Notes: generated from the letters alone by a model not told the origin. DNA of 64,000 bases from Diplonema japonicum (GCA_964019335.1 OZ025715.1:62001-126000), one strand, 5' to 3'. Positions 42,264 through 52,651 are shown, counted from the stretch's first letter. Program-made: numbers and translations.

Positions 42264-43700
42264 ATGGAACTTAAAAAGAACATCACACTATGGACAGCCA
42301 TGTCTTACGTAGTGGGGACTATCATAGGAAGTGGAATATACAGCAGTCCGGGCAACGTTCTGGACGGAGTGGGGTCGGGGGGCGCGGCAATTCTTCTATG
42401 GGCAGCCGCAGGGGCCGTCGCCATGGCAGGAGCATTGTGCTATGTGGAGCTTGGGCTGCGATTCTCCGGAGAAGGAGGCGAAATGACATACCTCAAGGAA
42501 ATCTACAACGACCAGGTGGGGTTCATGTTCACCTGGGTCAACTCAGTCGTAACAAGACCCGCCAGTTTAGCATTAGTCTGCACAATTTTCGGTGAACATC
42601 TCCACGCGGCCGTCGGCGGCCCTGACATATTACAAAAAGTGTTCTCGCTTGCCGGGTTGACAATTCTAGCGTCGATCAATGGTTTCTCATCATCTTCTTC
42701 ATCAGGAATGCAACGCGCGTTGACTTTTGTAAAGGTTTTAACACTCATAGGACTGATGTTGTTAGCAGCATTTCCACAGTATGATCCGCAAGATGACCTC
42801 GCTGAAATATCCCTCTCGAACACATCTGGATACATCGGAGACTGGGGCGCTGCGTTTCTTAACGGGCTGTGGGCATACGACGGTTGGAATGGCCTTGCCT
42901 ACGCAACAGCGGAGATGAACGATCCATCAGAAATCCGAAACGCCATTTTGATAGGGGTCCCATTGTGCACTATTCTATACATCATGGTCAACATTGCGTA
43001 CATGAAGGTTCTTTCTGGGAGTGTTATAGAGGAATCTGATTCGATTGCCATAGATTATCTTACTGTTGTGCTGGGGTCGGACTCTGCCGGGAGGGTGGTC
43101 GGCTCGCTTGTTGTTGCCATCAGTACATTCGGGGCGGGGAATGGAATTATTTTCGGTGCTTCGAGATTGGTTTTTTCCGCTTCGCGTGGTGGGTTCCTCC
43201 CGCCTTGCCTGGGAGGTCTGTCACCAAGGCAAACCCCATTGCGAAGCATTCTCTGTCAAGCTTCCATGGCCGCGATTTTGATATCGTTTTTCGATTTTTC
43301 AGCGTTAGTTGTGTACTTTGGCATGCCGACGTATCTCTTCTACCTTTTGAACATTTTTGGCGTTATCTTGCTCCGGTACCGCGACACCCCGCCTCCCCCT
43401 TATCAGGTACCCCTTCCTCTACCTGTTCTCTTCTCGATTTTCGCCTCTGTTCTCGTCGTCTCTCCAGCCTTCTCGATGCCGATCCCCACCGTCGCTGCCG
43501 GGTCCGTCGTTTTGCTAGGGTTGCCTGTATATTATTTGATGAGAAGCACGTCCGGGAGGTGCCTCGGGTCGTGGTGGGCCGCACAGCTGGTGCCGTCTGA
43601 AAGAGAAATTAACCTGACCGAAATGATCAACCTGGAAAGCAGTGATGGTGAAGATGAACTAACTCTTGCAACCACTGCAGGTGACGATATGCAAGCTTGA
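42264..43700 (+). CDS. Amino-acid permease, LAT/SLC7-like (APC superfamily)
   Basis: 478 residues with about 12 hydrophobic helices. VVGTIIGSGIYSSPG is the APC substrate-site motif of helix 1. ALCYVELGLRFSGEGGEMTY (helix 3 start), GLWAYDGWNGLAYATAEMND (helix 6 motif) and GSLVVAISTFGAGNGIIFGA (helix 8) are typical of LAT transporters such as SLC7A5-11. It probably exchanges amino acids across the plasma membrane or a vacuole membrane. LATs of animals pair with SLC3 via a Cys; no such Cys could be assigned here. The cytosolic C-terminus is acidic. The leader has an A-run then ACC before ATG. The start is at the first Met of the domain. Confidence 0.9.
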   Translation: MELKKNITLWTAMSYVVGTIIGSGIYSSPGNVLDGVGSGGAAILLWAAAGAVAMAGALCYVELGLRFSGEGGEMTYLKEIYNDQVGFMFTWVNSVVTRPASLALVCTIFGEHLHAAVGGPDILQKVFSLAGLTILASINGFSSSSSSGMQRALTFVKVLTLIGLMLLAAFPQYDPQDDLAEISLSNTSGYIGDWGAAFLNGLWAYDGWNGLAYATAEMNDPSEIRNAILIGVPLCTILYIMVNIAYMKVLSGSVIEESDSIAIDYLTVVLGSDSAGRVVGSLVVAISTFGAGNGIIFGASRLVFSASRGGFLPPCLGGLSPRQTPLRSILCQASMAAILISFFDFSALVVYFGMPTYLFYLLNIFGVILLRYRDTPPPPYQVPLPLPVLFSIFASVLVVSPAFSMPIPTVAAGSVVLLGLPVYYLMRSTSGRCLGSWWAAQLVPSEREINLTEMINLESSDGEDELTLATTAGDDMQA

Positions 43701-43711
43701 ATGAGAGGAGT

Positions 43712-43745
<34 letters not shown>

Positions 43746-43885
43746 TTGATTGAAAAAAAAAAAAAAAAAAAAACTTTTTTGAAAATAAAAAAAAGAGGAA
43801 GAACAGTCGCAGAAAACAGCCGGTTTTCAAAAAGAAAAAAACAAACGGCTCCCCTCCCCCCCCCGTCCGGGTATCCCCCCCAAAT

Positions 43886-43950
<65 letters not shown>

Positions 43951-44028
43951 CCGTATTCCCCCAATAAATTATAGAAAACAAAAAACAAAAAAAAAAAAAA
44001 ACAAAAAAAAAAAAAAGGAGAGGGCGCA

Positions 44029-46890
44029 ATGGACAGGAAATCTGTGTCCTCGATCGCTTTGAGGCCATTACGGTCGAAACGGGGCATCCAGCCCTCGATA
44101 ATTCAGGAAAAACGGGACCCGTGGGAGTTGAATTTGGGTGGGGAGTTCAGCGATGAAATGCTGAACGTACTTCGAAAGACGTGGGCCGACTCCGATCTAG
44201 ACTCTAACAATGCAATGAGCAGAGACGAGCTGCAGGGCTTCATGGACACGCTGTACTTGGCAACAGGTGTCCCAACACCCCCCGACTCCGTACTGCGTCA
44301 GGAAATCATCACAGTGTTCCAAAGCTACGATCTGGACAGAAACTGCCTAATCGAGATACCCGAGATGTGCTACTACCTGAAATATTCCCATCTAGGCAGC
44401 CAAGTCTCCTGTAAATACCGTTCCTACACCGCACCAAACGATGACCCTGACTCAGGGCTCCTTAGCAATGACGACGACAAGGATCTTTACGAATCGGGTG
44501 AGGATATCGCTGAAATATCCAACGCCACGAAGGCATCTGTGAACCTTACTGTTCAAGGTTTGAAATCCGAAACGGGCAGTGACACGACCGTACCTTCCCG
44601 GTTGAACCTGACCATGATGCCCAAGCCGCCGACAGAACTGCTTTCTTTGGACTTTTTAACAAGTGTGTTTTGCAAGAAGACAACTTCTGTCTTGTCGGAG
44701 TTGGCGACGAATCTGATTTTCCCCGACAAGGTGAACCCGTTTGCGGTGTTTGTTCATTTGGGGCAGACTTTGAAATCGGAGATGAAATCCGCGAAACCGG
44801 AACTGGAATTGATTGTTCTGACGTTGCTTCACAGCACGGGCGAGGTTCTTGATCTGCTGTTGGGTTGGCCGCCGCCACCGCCGACGGCAACGGACTCCTC
44901 TTGCACCGAACCTCCACGCGCGGCTAAAAACCAATCGTTACGGGTACAGCTGACATCGTATCTTAACCTTCTCGCGATAGAACACGCCCCGAGCGCGAAG
45001 TGGATCAAAACAGTGATGTTCTTGGCAACGTTGACACGAACCGTTTCGCTGAAATCACCGGTTTACCTTGAAGCAAGTTTCGAAGACCCTGAACTAGGCT
45101 CACAAGGATACACCCTCGACGCGGCCCTCCCCGTCAACCAGTCAGAACAACGCAAAAGCAAAGAAACCCGCGTGAAAATCACATCAATGTCCGGATTCGA
45201 CTGCAGAAACATGAAACTCAACGTGCTGCTACCATTAGGATCAATTGTAACCATTGAAGACATTGCTGGCAAGCTCATCGTGGGGAAGATAAAAGCGGTG
45301 GTGTCCTTGAACAAGGGTAACCTTGTGTTCGACCGTTGCGTCAACGAGGTAGAGTTTTGCATGATGCGGCTTAAAATGCTGACTTCAATCTTCCGGGACC
45401 AATCTATCCTACGAGCTAAAAAGCTTTTCGACACATATTTCGACGTTTCATCGTCTGGAATCGTTTCACGTGAAGAATTCGTCTCGGGGCTCAGACGATG
45501 CGGGTTGACGGTTGAAGATGACGAAGGCAGGGCCGCGTTCAACCTGGCAGATGTTCGAAAAGCCGAAACCATATCAACAAAAGGATTCCTCAAAACAACA
45601 TTCGGCAAGCTCGGGACGACAAACCCGATCTTCAAGCGCTTTCGAGAACACTCCGCCGAAATCCTCGCCTCAACCACCGTGAAGAACCAAATCGTACGCC
45701 CCACCAGATACATCCCACCATCACTTCTAAAACGCAAAACCTCCCATAAGGTGAGAAAACTCAACATAATCCCTTGCGAAATCGAAGACGGCGACGTAAT
45801 AGAACTCGAGCCCGGGACCTACAAGGGGACCATTGTTGTAACCGCTCAAAACGTAACAATAAGAGGACCCCCCGGCGAGGGGAAAGTCATCATCCACGCT
45901 GCAACCAAAGAATCTGAAGCAGTGGTCACCCTTGCAAGCAGACGGAGCATTCTGGAAAATCTAACAATCAGCAACGACGGCGGCGGGATGGGCGTCTCGA
46001 CCTCTCGCATAGGCTACCACGACATCATCAACTGCACTGTTCGAAAAACGCACGGAGGGATTTTGATCACCGGGGATGCGAACGCGAGCATCAGCCGGTG
46101 CAAAGTAACCGACTCAAAAAGATTTGGGATCGCTTTCAAAGGCTCGTCCTCAGGCATCATCGAAAATTCGCATTTGGAGAAAAACTCCGACGGTGGTATC
46201 GTCCTCGAAACACCCTCGAAAAACTGGGTCTCAAAATGCAAACTAATTCAAGGAAAAGGATGCGGCATCGTAGTAAGCGGGTCCCCCGCCATCATATGCG
46301 ACTGCACGGTGTCTGACAATGAGTGTTCTGGGATATGGGTCGACGGCAGCACGACGAGAAGCCCGCCTATTTTATATTCAAATACAATCACAAACGGTCG
46401 GGCTGCCGGGGTTAAGATCAAAAAGGGTTCGAAAGCGGTTCTTGCTGAGAATACCCTTGGCAACAATCACGACCACGATCTCGAGATAGAAGGCGTGGCG
46501 CAGGTTTTAAGCAACACCTTTACAGGCGGCCCTGGTACCGCTGTTTTCTTCGCTCCCAACGCAAAGGGTTTTGTTGAGGATAATGCGCTGTCGGGGTATC
46601 CATTGAACTGCATCTCGATTTCTTCGAGATCGTCGCCCACCATCACCAACAACACATTGGTGGCGCCCTTGTGTGTTGACGGGAAGGCCTTCAACCTAGG
46701 GCAGGACGCGTCGGGGTACATCCACTCAAACTTGGTAGTGGGCTGGCGGGTCGACAAGGGAACGGGTCCCATTACCTCCGCAGCTCAACATACCACTGTG
46801 ATGCTCAACAACTACATAGCACTAACACTTGACGCTGCACGAGCCGCGCGACGCCGCGACTTTGAGAGTTATTTCCAACCATCAGCGTGA
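44029..46890 (+). CDS. EF-hand plus right-handed beta-helix protein
   Basis: 953 residues, no intron. Two EF-hand-like loops lie near the start (DSDLDSNNAMSRDEL and DLDRNCLIEIPEM). Another is near residue 470 (FDVSSSGIVSREEFV); the last is likely Ca2+-poor. From about residue 585 to 910, parallel beta-helix (PbH1) rungs repeat about every 22-24 residues (GTIVVTAQNVTIRGP, CKVTDSKRFGIAFKG, CTVSDNECSGIWVDG). These are of the kind seen in F-box protein 11 and polysaccharide-binding proteins. There is no signal peptide, so intracellular carbohydrate or protein binding is inferred. The C-terminal ~40 residues leave the helix (ARAARRRDFESYF). Confidence 0.82.
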   Translation: MDRKSVSSIALRPLRSKRGIQPSIIQEKRDPWELNLGGEFSDEMLNVLRKTWADSDLDSNNAMSRDELQGFMDTLYLATGVPTPPDSVLRQEIITVFQSYDLDRNCLIEIPEMCYYLKYSHLGSQVSCKYRSYTAPNDDPDSGLLSNDDDKDLYESGEDIAEISNATKASVNLTVQGLKSETGSDTTVPSRLNLTMMPKPPTELLSLDFLTSVFCKKTTSVLSELATNLIFPDKVNPFAVFVHLGQTLKSEMKSAKPELELIVLTLLHSTGEVLDLLLGWPPPPPTATDSSCTEPPRAAKNQSLRVQLTSYLNLLAIEHAPSAKWIKTVMFLATLTRTVSLKSPVYLEASFEDPELGSQGYTLDAALPVNQSEQRKSKETRVKITSMSGFDCRNMKLNVLLPLGSIVTIEDIAGKLIVGKIKAVVSLNKGNLVFDRCVNEVEFCMMRLKMLTSIFRDQSILRAKKLFDTYFDVSSSGIVSREEFVSGLRRCGLTVEDDEGRAAFNLADVRKAETISTKGFLKTTFGKLGTTNPIFKRFREHSAEILASTTVKNQIVRPTRYIPPSLLKRKTSHKVRKLNIIPCEIEDGDVIELEPGTYKGTIVVTAQNVTIRGPPGEGKVIIHAATKESEAVVTLASRRSILENLTISNDGGGMGVSTSRIGYHDIINCTVRKTHGGILITGDANASISRCKVTDSKRFGIAFKGSSSGIIENSHLEKNSDGGIVLETPSKNWVSKCKLIQGKGCGIVVSGSPAIICDCTVSDNECSGIWVDGSTTRSPPILYSNTITNGRAAGVKIKKGSKAVLAENTLGNNHDHDLEIEGVAQVLSNTFTGGPGTAVFFAPNAKGFVEDNALSGYPLNCISISSRSSPTITNNTLVAPLCVDGKAFNLGQDASGYIHSNLVVGWRVDKGTGPITSAAQHTTVMLNNYIALTLDAARAARRRDFESYFQPSA

Positions 46891-46929
46891 CGATTGGAAT
46901 CCTCCCTCTTTTTTTTTTTTTTTTTATAT

Positions 46930-47241
46930 TATTTATCTTTTTGCCCCCCTCCCTAGTGTTTTTTTGGCTGGGGACCCCCATAAATAAAGTAGACTTTATT
47001 TCCCGGCGGGAAATAAAGGTACTTTTATTTATTTTCCCTTGTTTTGGCTAGAAACATCAAAAAAAAAGTAATCCATGTGATCATCAAGCAGAAGAAGTAG
47101 TAGACAGAGTCTGACTAGTAGTTCGACTACTAGTTCTCCCCTTTTTTCTTTTCTTTTCTGCCATTATTTATTTTTAGCATGCCAAATATAAAACGTCCCC
47201 AGCCAAAAAACACTAGGTCGGAGGGCAAAAACGATAAATAA
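46930..47241. mobile_element. MITE-like inverted-repeat element (312 bp)
   Basis: The left arm CCTAGTGTTTTTTTGGCTGG (46943) pairs with the right arm CCAGCCAAAAAACACTAGG (47199). Inside are the AT-rich palindromes AAATAAAGTAGACTTTATTT and GTAGTTCGACTACTAG. No coding sequence. Confidence 0.6.
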
Positions 47242-47260
47242 AATCACAGATTCTGCTATT

Positions 47261-47390
47261 AAAGTGGACTTTATTTTTCCCTTGGCCTCATTTTCTTCCC
47301 TTGGGGTCATGATTTTCCCTCGCTACGCTCGGGGGAAATCAAACCCCCGCGGGAAGAAAAAACGCCCGCGGGAAATAAAGTCCACTTTAT
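47261..47390. mobile_element. Short palindromic element related to the preceding one
   Basis: AAAGTGGACTTTATTT at 47261 pairs with AAATAAAGTCCACTTT at 47373-47388, and a GCGGGAAATAAA block is shared with the element at 46930. Probably a smaller member or remnant of the same family. Confidence 0.5.
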
Positions 47391-47410
47391 TTTACCAAAT
47401 CAATAGTTAT

Positions 47411-47695
47411 TCTTTTTCTTTTTCTTTTTCTTTTTCTTTTTCTTTTTCTTTTTCTTTTTCTTTTTCTTTTTCTTTTTCTTTTTCTTTTTCTTTTTCTTTT
47501 TCTTTTTCTTTTTCTTTTTCTTTTTCTTTTTCTTTTTCTTTTTCTTTTTCTTTTTCTTTTTCTTTTTCTTTTTCTTTTTCTTTTTCTTTTTCTTTTTCTT
47601 TTTCTTTTTCTTTTTCTTTTTCTTTTTCTTTTTCTTTTTCTTTTTCTTTTTCTTTTTCTTTTTCTTTTTCTTTTTCTTTTTCTTTTTCTTTCTTT
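47411..47695 (+). repeat. (CTTTTT)n microsatellite, ~285 bp
   Basis: About 47 near-perfect hexamers end in a T-run. All open frames across it (Phe-Ser or Lys-Glu repeats) are artefacts of the repeat. Confidence 0.95.
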
Positions 47696-47710
47696 TTTTT
47701 TTTTTTTTTT

Positions 47711-48038
47711 AAGGTGGTGGGGATAACATGAAAATATAAGAAGTACATCAGATGTGTTGTTCGCTATTGACCTCCTCGTCGGTCATCACCGGTAGCGCCC
47801 GAGTGGAAGAACGTAACGCAGATGCTCAGGGTGACGAACAGGCAGCAAACTGCACGAGCGCAGAATCTTGGTTACCCGGGACGCCCCGGCTAGGGTTGAG
47901 CACACCGCACGCATTAAGGACACGACACGGAACGCAGAAGAAGCTACTGCTCGGCCGAGGAGCGCCCCCTGTAATCAAGTAGGTAGTTCGTGCTTCGTTG
48001 CACGCTAAACGCCACCTAGTGTTGCAATCAAAGCCCCA
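47711..48038 (-). mobile_element. SINE-like repeat, copy 1 (328 bp)
   Basis: Near-identical to 50415-50742 (two differences in 328 positions). Read on the minus strand it ends in CCACCACCTT followed by an A-run, like a retroposon tail, and it was inserted in an A-run. A 76-codon open frame on the + strand is present in both copies, but this may only reflect their youth. No A/B-box pair was convincing. Confidence 0.65.
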
Positions 48039-48520
48039 TTTTTTTTTTTTTTTTTTTTTTTCCAGGGGAGGTGCAATGGTTCGAGGCCAATACCTCGCAT
48101 AAACTTGTCTCAGGTGAGCCGGCAACTAACTTGAGGGGGTTGGGTTGCCCACCTTGGACTTGGGTTTGGTAGGCCAGAGTCTTGCTGCCCCTTTTTTGTT
48201 TAAAAATTGGGGGAAACAATAATAAAAAAAAAAAATTCTATCACGCTTTCTTGATCCCGTGGGTCACCAAAGAAACACAAAAAAGTCAAGTTTCATAGCA
48301 TCTCCCTCCCTCTTGACAAATAAGGCCGTTCTGCTTTTTCCAAAGCAAACCCGGTCTTAGTTGAACCTGAACGAAAAAAAAAGAAGAAAAAATTGCGGGG
48401 GGGGGGGGGGGGGGGATATGTATTTTCCTCTTTCTTCTTTTTTTCTTCTTCCTGCAGGCGTCTCCCGGTCCCAGGAAGAGGGGGAGGTAGGGGAGGAGTA
48501 AAAAAAAAAAAAAAAAAAAA

Positions 48521-49117
48521 ATGCCTAAATGGGCAATTGTGATATTCTTACTATTCTTGGAGAGCGGTGAGGGTGTGCTAACGAACGTAAAAATGTGGAT
48601 AGACGGAGTGGAAGCCAATGTGGAGCACAGCCCAATGGAAAGTAAGACATGGAGAGATCTGGAGGAGAGCAGACTGCTGAACATCTCGTCTGCGTGGGAT
48701 GCTGTAGGCTGGGAAATAGGGGAAAGCAAGGCAGGTCAGGTATATAAATTGGAGTGCCAGCCGCTGTCTGAGGATCAGACCTGCCATGTGGTTTTTTTCG
48801 TGTATCACTGCCCCCCTTGCTCTTACGCGTTCACAGGGGGGCTGCCCGCCATTCTTCTGGCCCAAAACTGGAAGCTTTCACACTGCTCTCCCTCATTCAA
48901 AGTTACGTCCGAAGGCACCCACTACCCTATGGTCACTTTCTACCGTGATCTTGTTCCTGATGAAGTGGCTGTGATCCCAACCTCTCCTTCTAAAGCCCCT
49001 CGTTTCGTCTATCCAGCACAGCTTCTGAGCGACGTAAACGTGGCAGACTTCATGTGCCCCAAACCTCCTGGGCTATGCGAGGCTTGTGCGGATGACGAGC
49101 TTTCTAGTAAAACATAA
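48521..49117 (+). CDS. Small secreted Cys-containing protein, unassigned
   Basis: 198 residues. MPKWAIVIFLLFLESGEG is a likely signal peptide, and about ten cysteines are spread over the mature part (CHVVFFVYHCPPCSYAF, CPKPPGLCEACADDE). The central part is rich in aromatic and beta-type residues. Likely secreted or lumenal; no family recognised. The start directly follows about 21 A. It lies between two near-identical SINE-like copies together with the ankyrin gene. Confidence 0.62.
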   Translation: MPKWAIVIFLLFLESGEGVLTNVKMWIDGVEANVEHSPMESKTWRDLEESRLLNISSAWDAVGWEIGESKAGQVYKLECQPLSEDQTCHVVFFVYHCPPCSYAFTGGLPAILLAQNWKLSHCSPSFKVTSEGTHYPMVTFYRDLVPDEVAVIPTSPSKAPRFVYPAQLLSDVNVADFMCPKPPGLCEACADDELSSKT

Positions 49118-49252
49118 AAAAAAAAATTTTTTTTTGTTTTAGTTCTCCTCATCAGTGTTTTTTTTTTTCTTCTTTTTTTTTTTCTTCTTTTTTTCTTTTT
49201 TTCTTCATCCAGAGGGGAATTTTGGGAAGGAAGAAAAAAAAAAAAAAAAAAA

Positions 49253-49882
49253 ATGCACCTCATTGCGATCGACTTGTGCAAACAGTGCAGGGGTATGGAG
49301 GTAGAAAACCGGCCATACGAGGCACTTGAGCTCAGAGTTCTGGTCGCAGACAGGCTTGGGTACAACGCAGATGACATTGAGTTACAACACGAAGGGCGTG
49401 TGTGGGGGATCTACGTGCTGGGCGAAGACGATGAAGTCGTGGTAAAAGAGAGGGACCCCTGGGAAAGGCTGAAACTGGCCGGCATCGACCTCACAGAAGA
49501 CAACCTAAAGAAGGCCATTGCAAAAAACGACCTATTGTTAGTAAAGCTGCTGTGTTCCACTGGCGCCTTAAAGAAATCCCGCAAGCCCGCTGTGTGGACT
49601 CCCCTACACTACGCATGCAGAAAGGGATCTTTGCCAATTGTGTCAGCCATCCTCGACTCGGGGTTTACCGATATCAATGACCCCAACTCATATGGGGCAA
49701 CCCCTTTGCACACAGCCATCAAGCATTCTTCTGGTAACATACCACTTCTTGCTTTTTTAATATCCCGTGGAGCAACCTTGCAAAGCAAAGACGCATTAAG
49801 GCACACCCCCATGTATTACGCAGTGCAGAATGGTTGCCTTCACGCCGTGAAACTTTTGAAAGATTCTGGTGCGACGTTATGA
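49253..49882 (+). CDS. Ubiquitin-like plus ankyrin-repeat protein
   Basis: 209 residues. The first ~75 residues read as a ubiquitin-like fold (MEVENRPYEALELRVLVADR, DDIELQHEGR). Residues about 84-205 form three to four ankyrin repeats (TPLHYACRKGSLPIVSAILD, GATPLHTAIKHSS, TPMYYAVQNGCLHAVKLL). Ankyrin domains mediate protein contacts; partner unknown. It starts after about 20 A and ends shortly after the last repeat, so it is short for this family, though apparently complete. The two modules together could link a target to ubiquitin-type machinery; that is a guess. Confidence 0.75.
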   Translation: MHLIAIDLCKQCRGMEVENRPYEALELRVLVADRLGYNADDIELQHEGRVWGIYVLGEDDEVVVKERDPWERLKLAGIDLTEDNLKKAIAKNDLLLVKLLCSTGALKKSRKPAVWTPLHYACRKGSLPIVSAILDSGFTDINDPNSYGATPLHTAIKHSSGNIPLLAFLISRGATLQSKDALRHTPMYYAVQNGCLHAVKLLKDSGATL

Positions 49883-50414
49883 GTTCCCCCCCCCCTTTTT
49901 TTTCCCCTTTAAACACCCCCTCCCCCCATGTGTGCGAAAAGAGAAAAAAAAAAGGGGGGGAAACCCCTTAACAGGAGGTTTTTTTTTTTTTTTTTCCCTT
50001 TTTAAAATTCTTTTTTTGGAGAAGCAGACGGGGTCCCCCGCCCATTGCAGTGAATTTTTTCCCTCCCTACCCTTCTCGGCTTATGAGAAACAGTCTGTTG
50101 TCTCCCTCCCTTTTTTTTCCTTCCCCCCCCCCCTTCTTCCTTAGTTTGTAGTGCAAAGGGGACGCAATATTCTTCCGGAAAAAAAAAAGAAAGAAAGAGG
50201 AGAACGAAAAAAGAAAAGGGGGGGGAGATCACCCCTCCCACTACACTGCGTCACTATACACAACAAAAGAAAAAAAAAAAAAAAAAAAAAAAAGCAAGAA
50301 TAGAAAATTTGATAAGTAAAGTATGCTCTTGGCCAAAAGAATGAGAGAAAAGGAAAGGGGGAGGGAAGGGGATAAAAACTGGCTGTTTATTCGTGATTTC
50401 ATTTTTTTTTTTTT
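49883..50414 (+). other. Intergenic, low complexity
   Basis: C-, T- and A-runs and an A-run of about 24 at 50269-50293. No gene or RNA was recognised before the SINE-like copy at 50415. Confidence 0.6.
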
Positions 50415-50742
50415 AAGGTGGTGGGGATAACATGAAAATATAAGAAGTACATCAGATGTGTTGTTCGCTGTTGACCTCCTCGTCGGTCATCACCGGTAGC
50501 GCCCGAGTGGAAGAACGTAACGCAGATGCTCAGGGTGACGAACAGGCAGCAAACTGCACGAGCGCAGAATCTTGGTTACCCGGGACGCCCCGGCTAGGGT
50601 TGAGCACACCGCACGCATTAAGGACACGACACGGAACGCAGAAGAAGCTACTGCTCGGCCGAGGAGCGCCCCCTGTAATCAAGTAGGTAGTTCGTGCTTC
50701 GTTGCACGCTTAACGCCACCTAGTGTTGCAATCAAAGCCCCA
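50415..50742 (-). mobile_element. SINE-like repeat, copy 2 (328 bp)
   Basis: Second copy of the 47711-48038 repeat, same orientation, same length and the same flanking T-runs (A-runs on its own strand). It differs at two positions, one near 50469 and one near 50711. Confidence 0.65.
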
Positions 50743-51527
50743 TTTTTTTTTTCCTTTCTTCCGACACAAAAAAAATGGGAGGTTCCCCTTTCCCCTTTCA
50801 CACTTTCTATTTCTAGCGAATCTCTTTACTGATGGAATCGCGTTCAATAAGTGGGAAAGACAAGAAAAGAAGAAGAGGGGGGGGGAGAAAAAAAGAGGTG
50901 GCACAGGTGTGGCTGCCCTTTTTTTTTTAAATGTCGGGGAGGGGTGAACATTCCTTTCCTCCCTTTTAACACTCAGCAGTTACACCCAAGCAGTTGGTTC
51001 GATTCTTTTTTGTGAAAGAACCTGTTTCGTTGCTGTTTTTTTCCCCTCTCGTTTCTTTCTTCCTTCTTCCTCTTTCTCCCTCTTTCCCCCCCCAAGTTTG
51101 GCTTCTCTCTTTTCTGGGGCGTTTTTTTTTTTTTTTTTTTTTTTTGTATGAACAATAAAAATTGTCTGCACTAAAAGACCTATTCGCTGCTGGCGCTCTC
51201 TTTTTTCTTCTTCTTTTCTTTCACGAAAATGGAACAATTTAAAAAAAAAAAAAAAAGAGGGGGAAAAAAAAAAGAAACAACTTTCCCCACCACCCCCCTC
51301 CCGGGCTATGTTGCGGTTTTTCTTTCTTTCTTTCTTTTTCTCTTATTCTTCCTTTGCAAAAAAAAAAAAATAAAATAAAAAAATAAGGCAAGAACTTGTT
51401 GGATGGAGAATGGGTTGTGAGATCCTTTTTTTTTTTCTTTTCTTTTTTTTTTCTTTTGCATTTGAACAATGAGAAAAAAGGAAAACAAAAAAAATGACGA
51501 CTGGAAAAAAAAGGGGGGGAGATTTAA
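50743..51527 (+). other. Intergenic, low complexity
   Basis: T-, C- and A-runs without a supported frame. One mixed stretch (50815-51005) matches no motif I know. Confidence 0.55.
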
Positions 51528-51860
51528 CCACTTAACCCACATGTCATGCTTTTTAATGTCATGCATATATGACATTAAAAAAAGAAAAGAGAAAAAATTC
51601 ACACGAAGAGCATTTTCCTGCGAGAATTAAGTTTAATAGTTGCGTGGTCCATCATTGCACGGGTCTCAGAAAGTCCTCTGGCTATGAATGTTCCACCTGT
51701 GGCAAGTACTTCTGTACCACACCTTCTCCTTAAAAAGAACTCTTTATATGGTTAAATGGTTGCCTTTTTTTTTTTTTTTTTCTTTTTTTTTTTTCCCAAT
51801 TCTTTTTAAGTGTCGCCTCAAAAAATAGACTTTTTTCGGTTTTTAGCCTGTGGGTTAGTG

Positions 51861-51861
<1 letters not shown>
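51528..51861 (+). mobile_element. 334-bp piggyBac-like mini-element carrying a zinc-ribbon fragment
   Basis: TTAA at 51524-51527 and 51863-51866 flank inverted ends CCACTTAACCCACA and TGTGGGTTAGTGG. Inside, 51638-51733 encodes S-C-V-V-H-H-C-T-G-L...Y-E-C-S-T-C-G-K-Y-F-C, then stop. This is the Cys-pair pattern at the C-terminus of many piggyBac transposases. A subterminal palindrome AATGTCAT...ATGACATT lies near 51557-51578. The rest of a transposase is missing, so the element is an internal-deletion derivative of a family distinct from copies A to C. Confidence 0.6.
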
Positions 51862-51905
<44 letters not shown>

Positions 51906-52297
51906 ACAACTTGTCCAACACAAAAGAGGGGTTGAACACAGGTAGGTCTTTTGTTTGTTTATTTGTTTGTTTTGCTCCACTTTCTTTTTTTTCTCTCTCT
52001 TCTTTTTTTTTTTTTTTTTTTTTCCCGAATGAGTTGCTCAACTTACTTCTCACCACCGCCACCCCCCCCCCCCCCCCCCCTGCCTATCTACCGGTAAGCA
52101 GACAAATACTACTTTTCCTCCCTTCAACCCCCCCCCTTTTTTTTACATTTATCACCCACTTTTCCCCTCCATCTAGTCCGACGCACATTCATGCCTAGTG
52201 GCTCTGAAGACTATGCTGAACAAAAAAAAAATAAAATAAAATATTTCAAACTTACATCCATATATACCTTTTTTTTTTTTTTTTTTTTTTGAGAAAA

Positions 52298-52590
52298 CTG
52301 CTAACTAGACCCCTACCTAAGTTGGGGTGAAAATGTAAATCAACCCCTAAATTTTTAAAAAAAAGTTTGAGAAAATGCTCAAGGTCTGTTCATAAAAGTT
52401 AAACATACTCCAGTCCTGCACCTAACCTAAGACTGCTTGGTGGACACACACCGTGGGCCTGTACGGAGTCGTGTGCAATCTGGGCACAGTGCACCCTCAT
52501 CAAGCAACGCAATATAAGCTTTAGCATGGTAGTTTCTGGTTTTACCTGACGGTGAACTGACTACCCTGAGATCCTGGGTCTAGTTAGCAC
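52298..52590. mobile_element. MITE, TIR family 'TGCTAACTwGACCC', member 1
   Basis: CTGCTAACTAGACCC at the left and GGGTCTAGTTAGCAC at the right form 14-bp inverted ends. The element is 293 bp and sits in T-run DNA. Its size matches the element at 54718-55012 that has the same ends, but the interiors do not align clearly. Confidence 0.5.
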
Positions 52591-52618
52591 TCCATCCCCC
52601 CTTTTTTTTTATTTATTA

Positions 52619-52651
<33 letters not shown>

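Noticed and set aside
47264-47748. Long open frames of Phe-Ser (plus) and Lys-Glu (minus) repeats
   Set aside because: They are translations of the CTTTTT microsatellite in every frame without stops; no flanking protein-like sequence.
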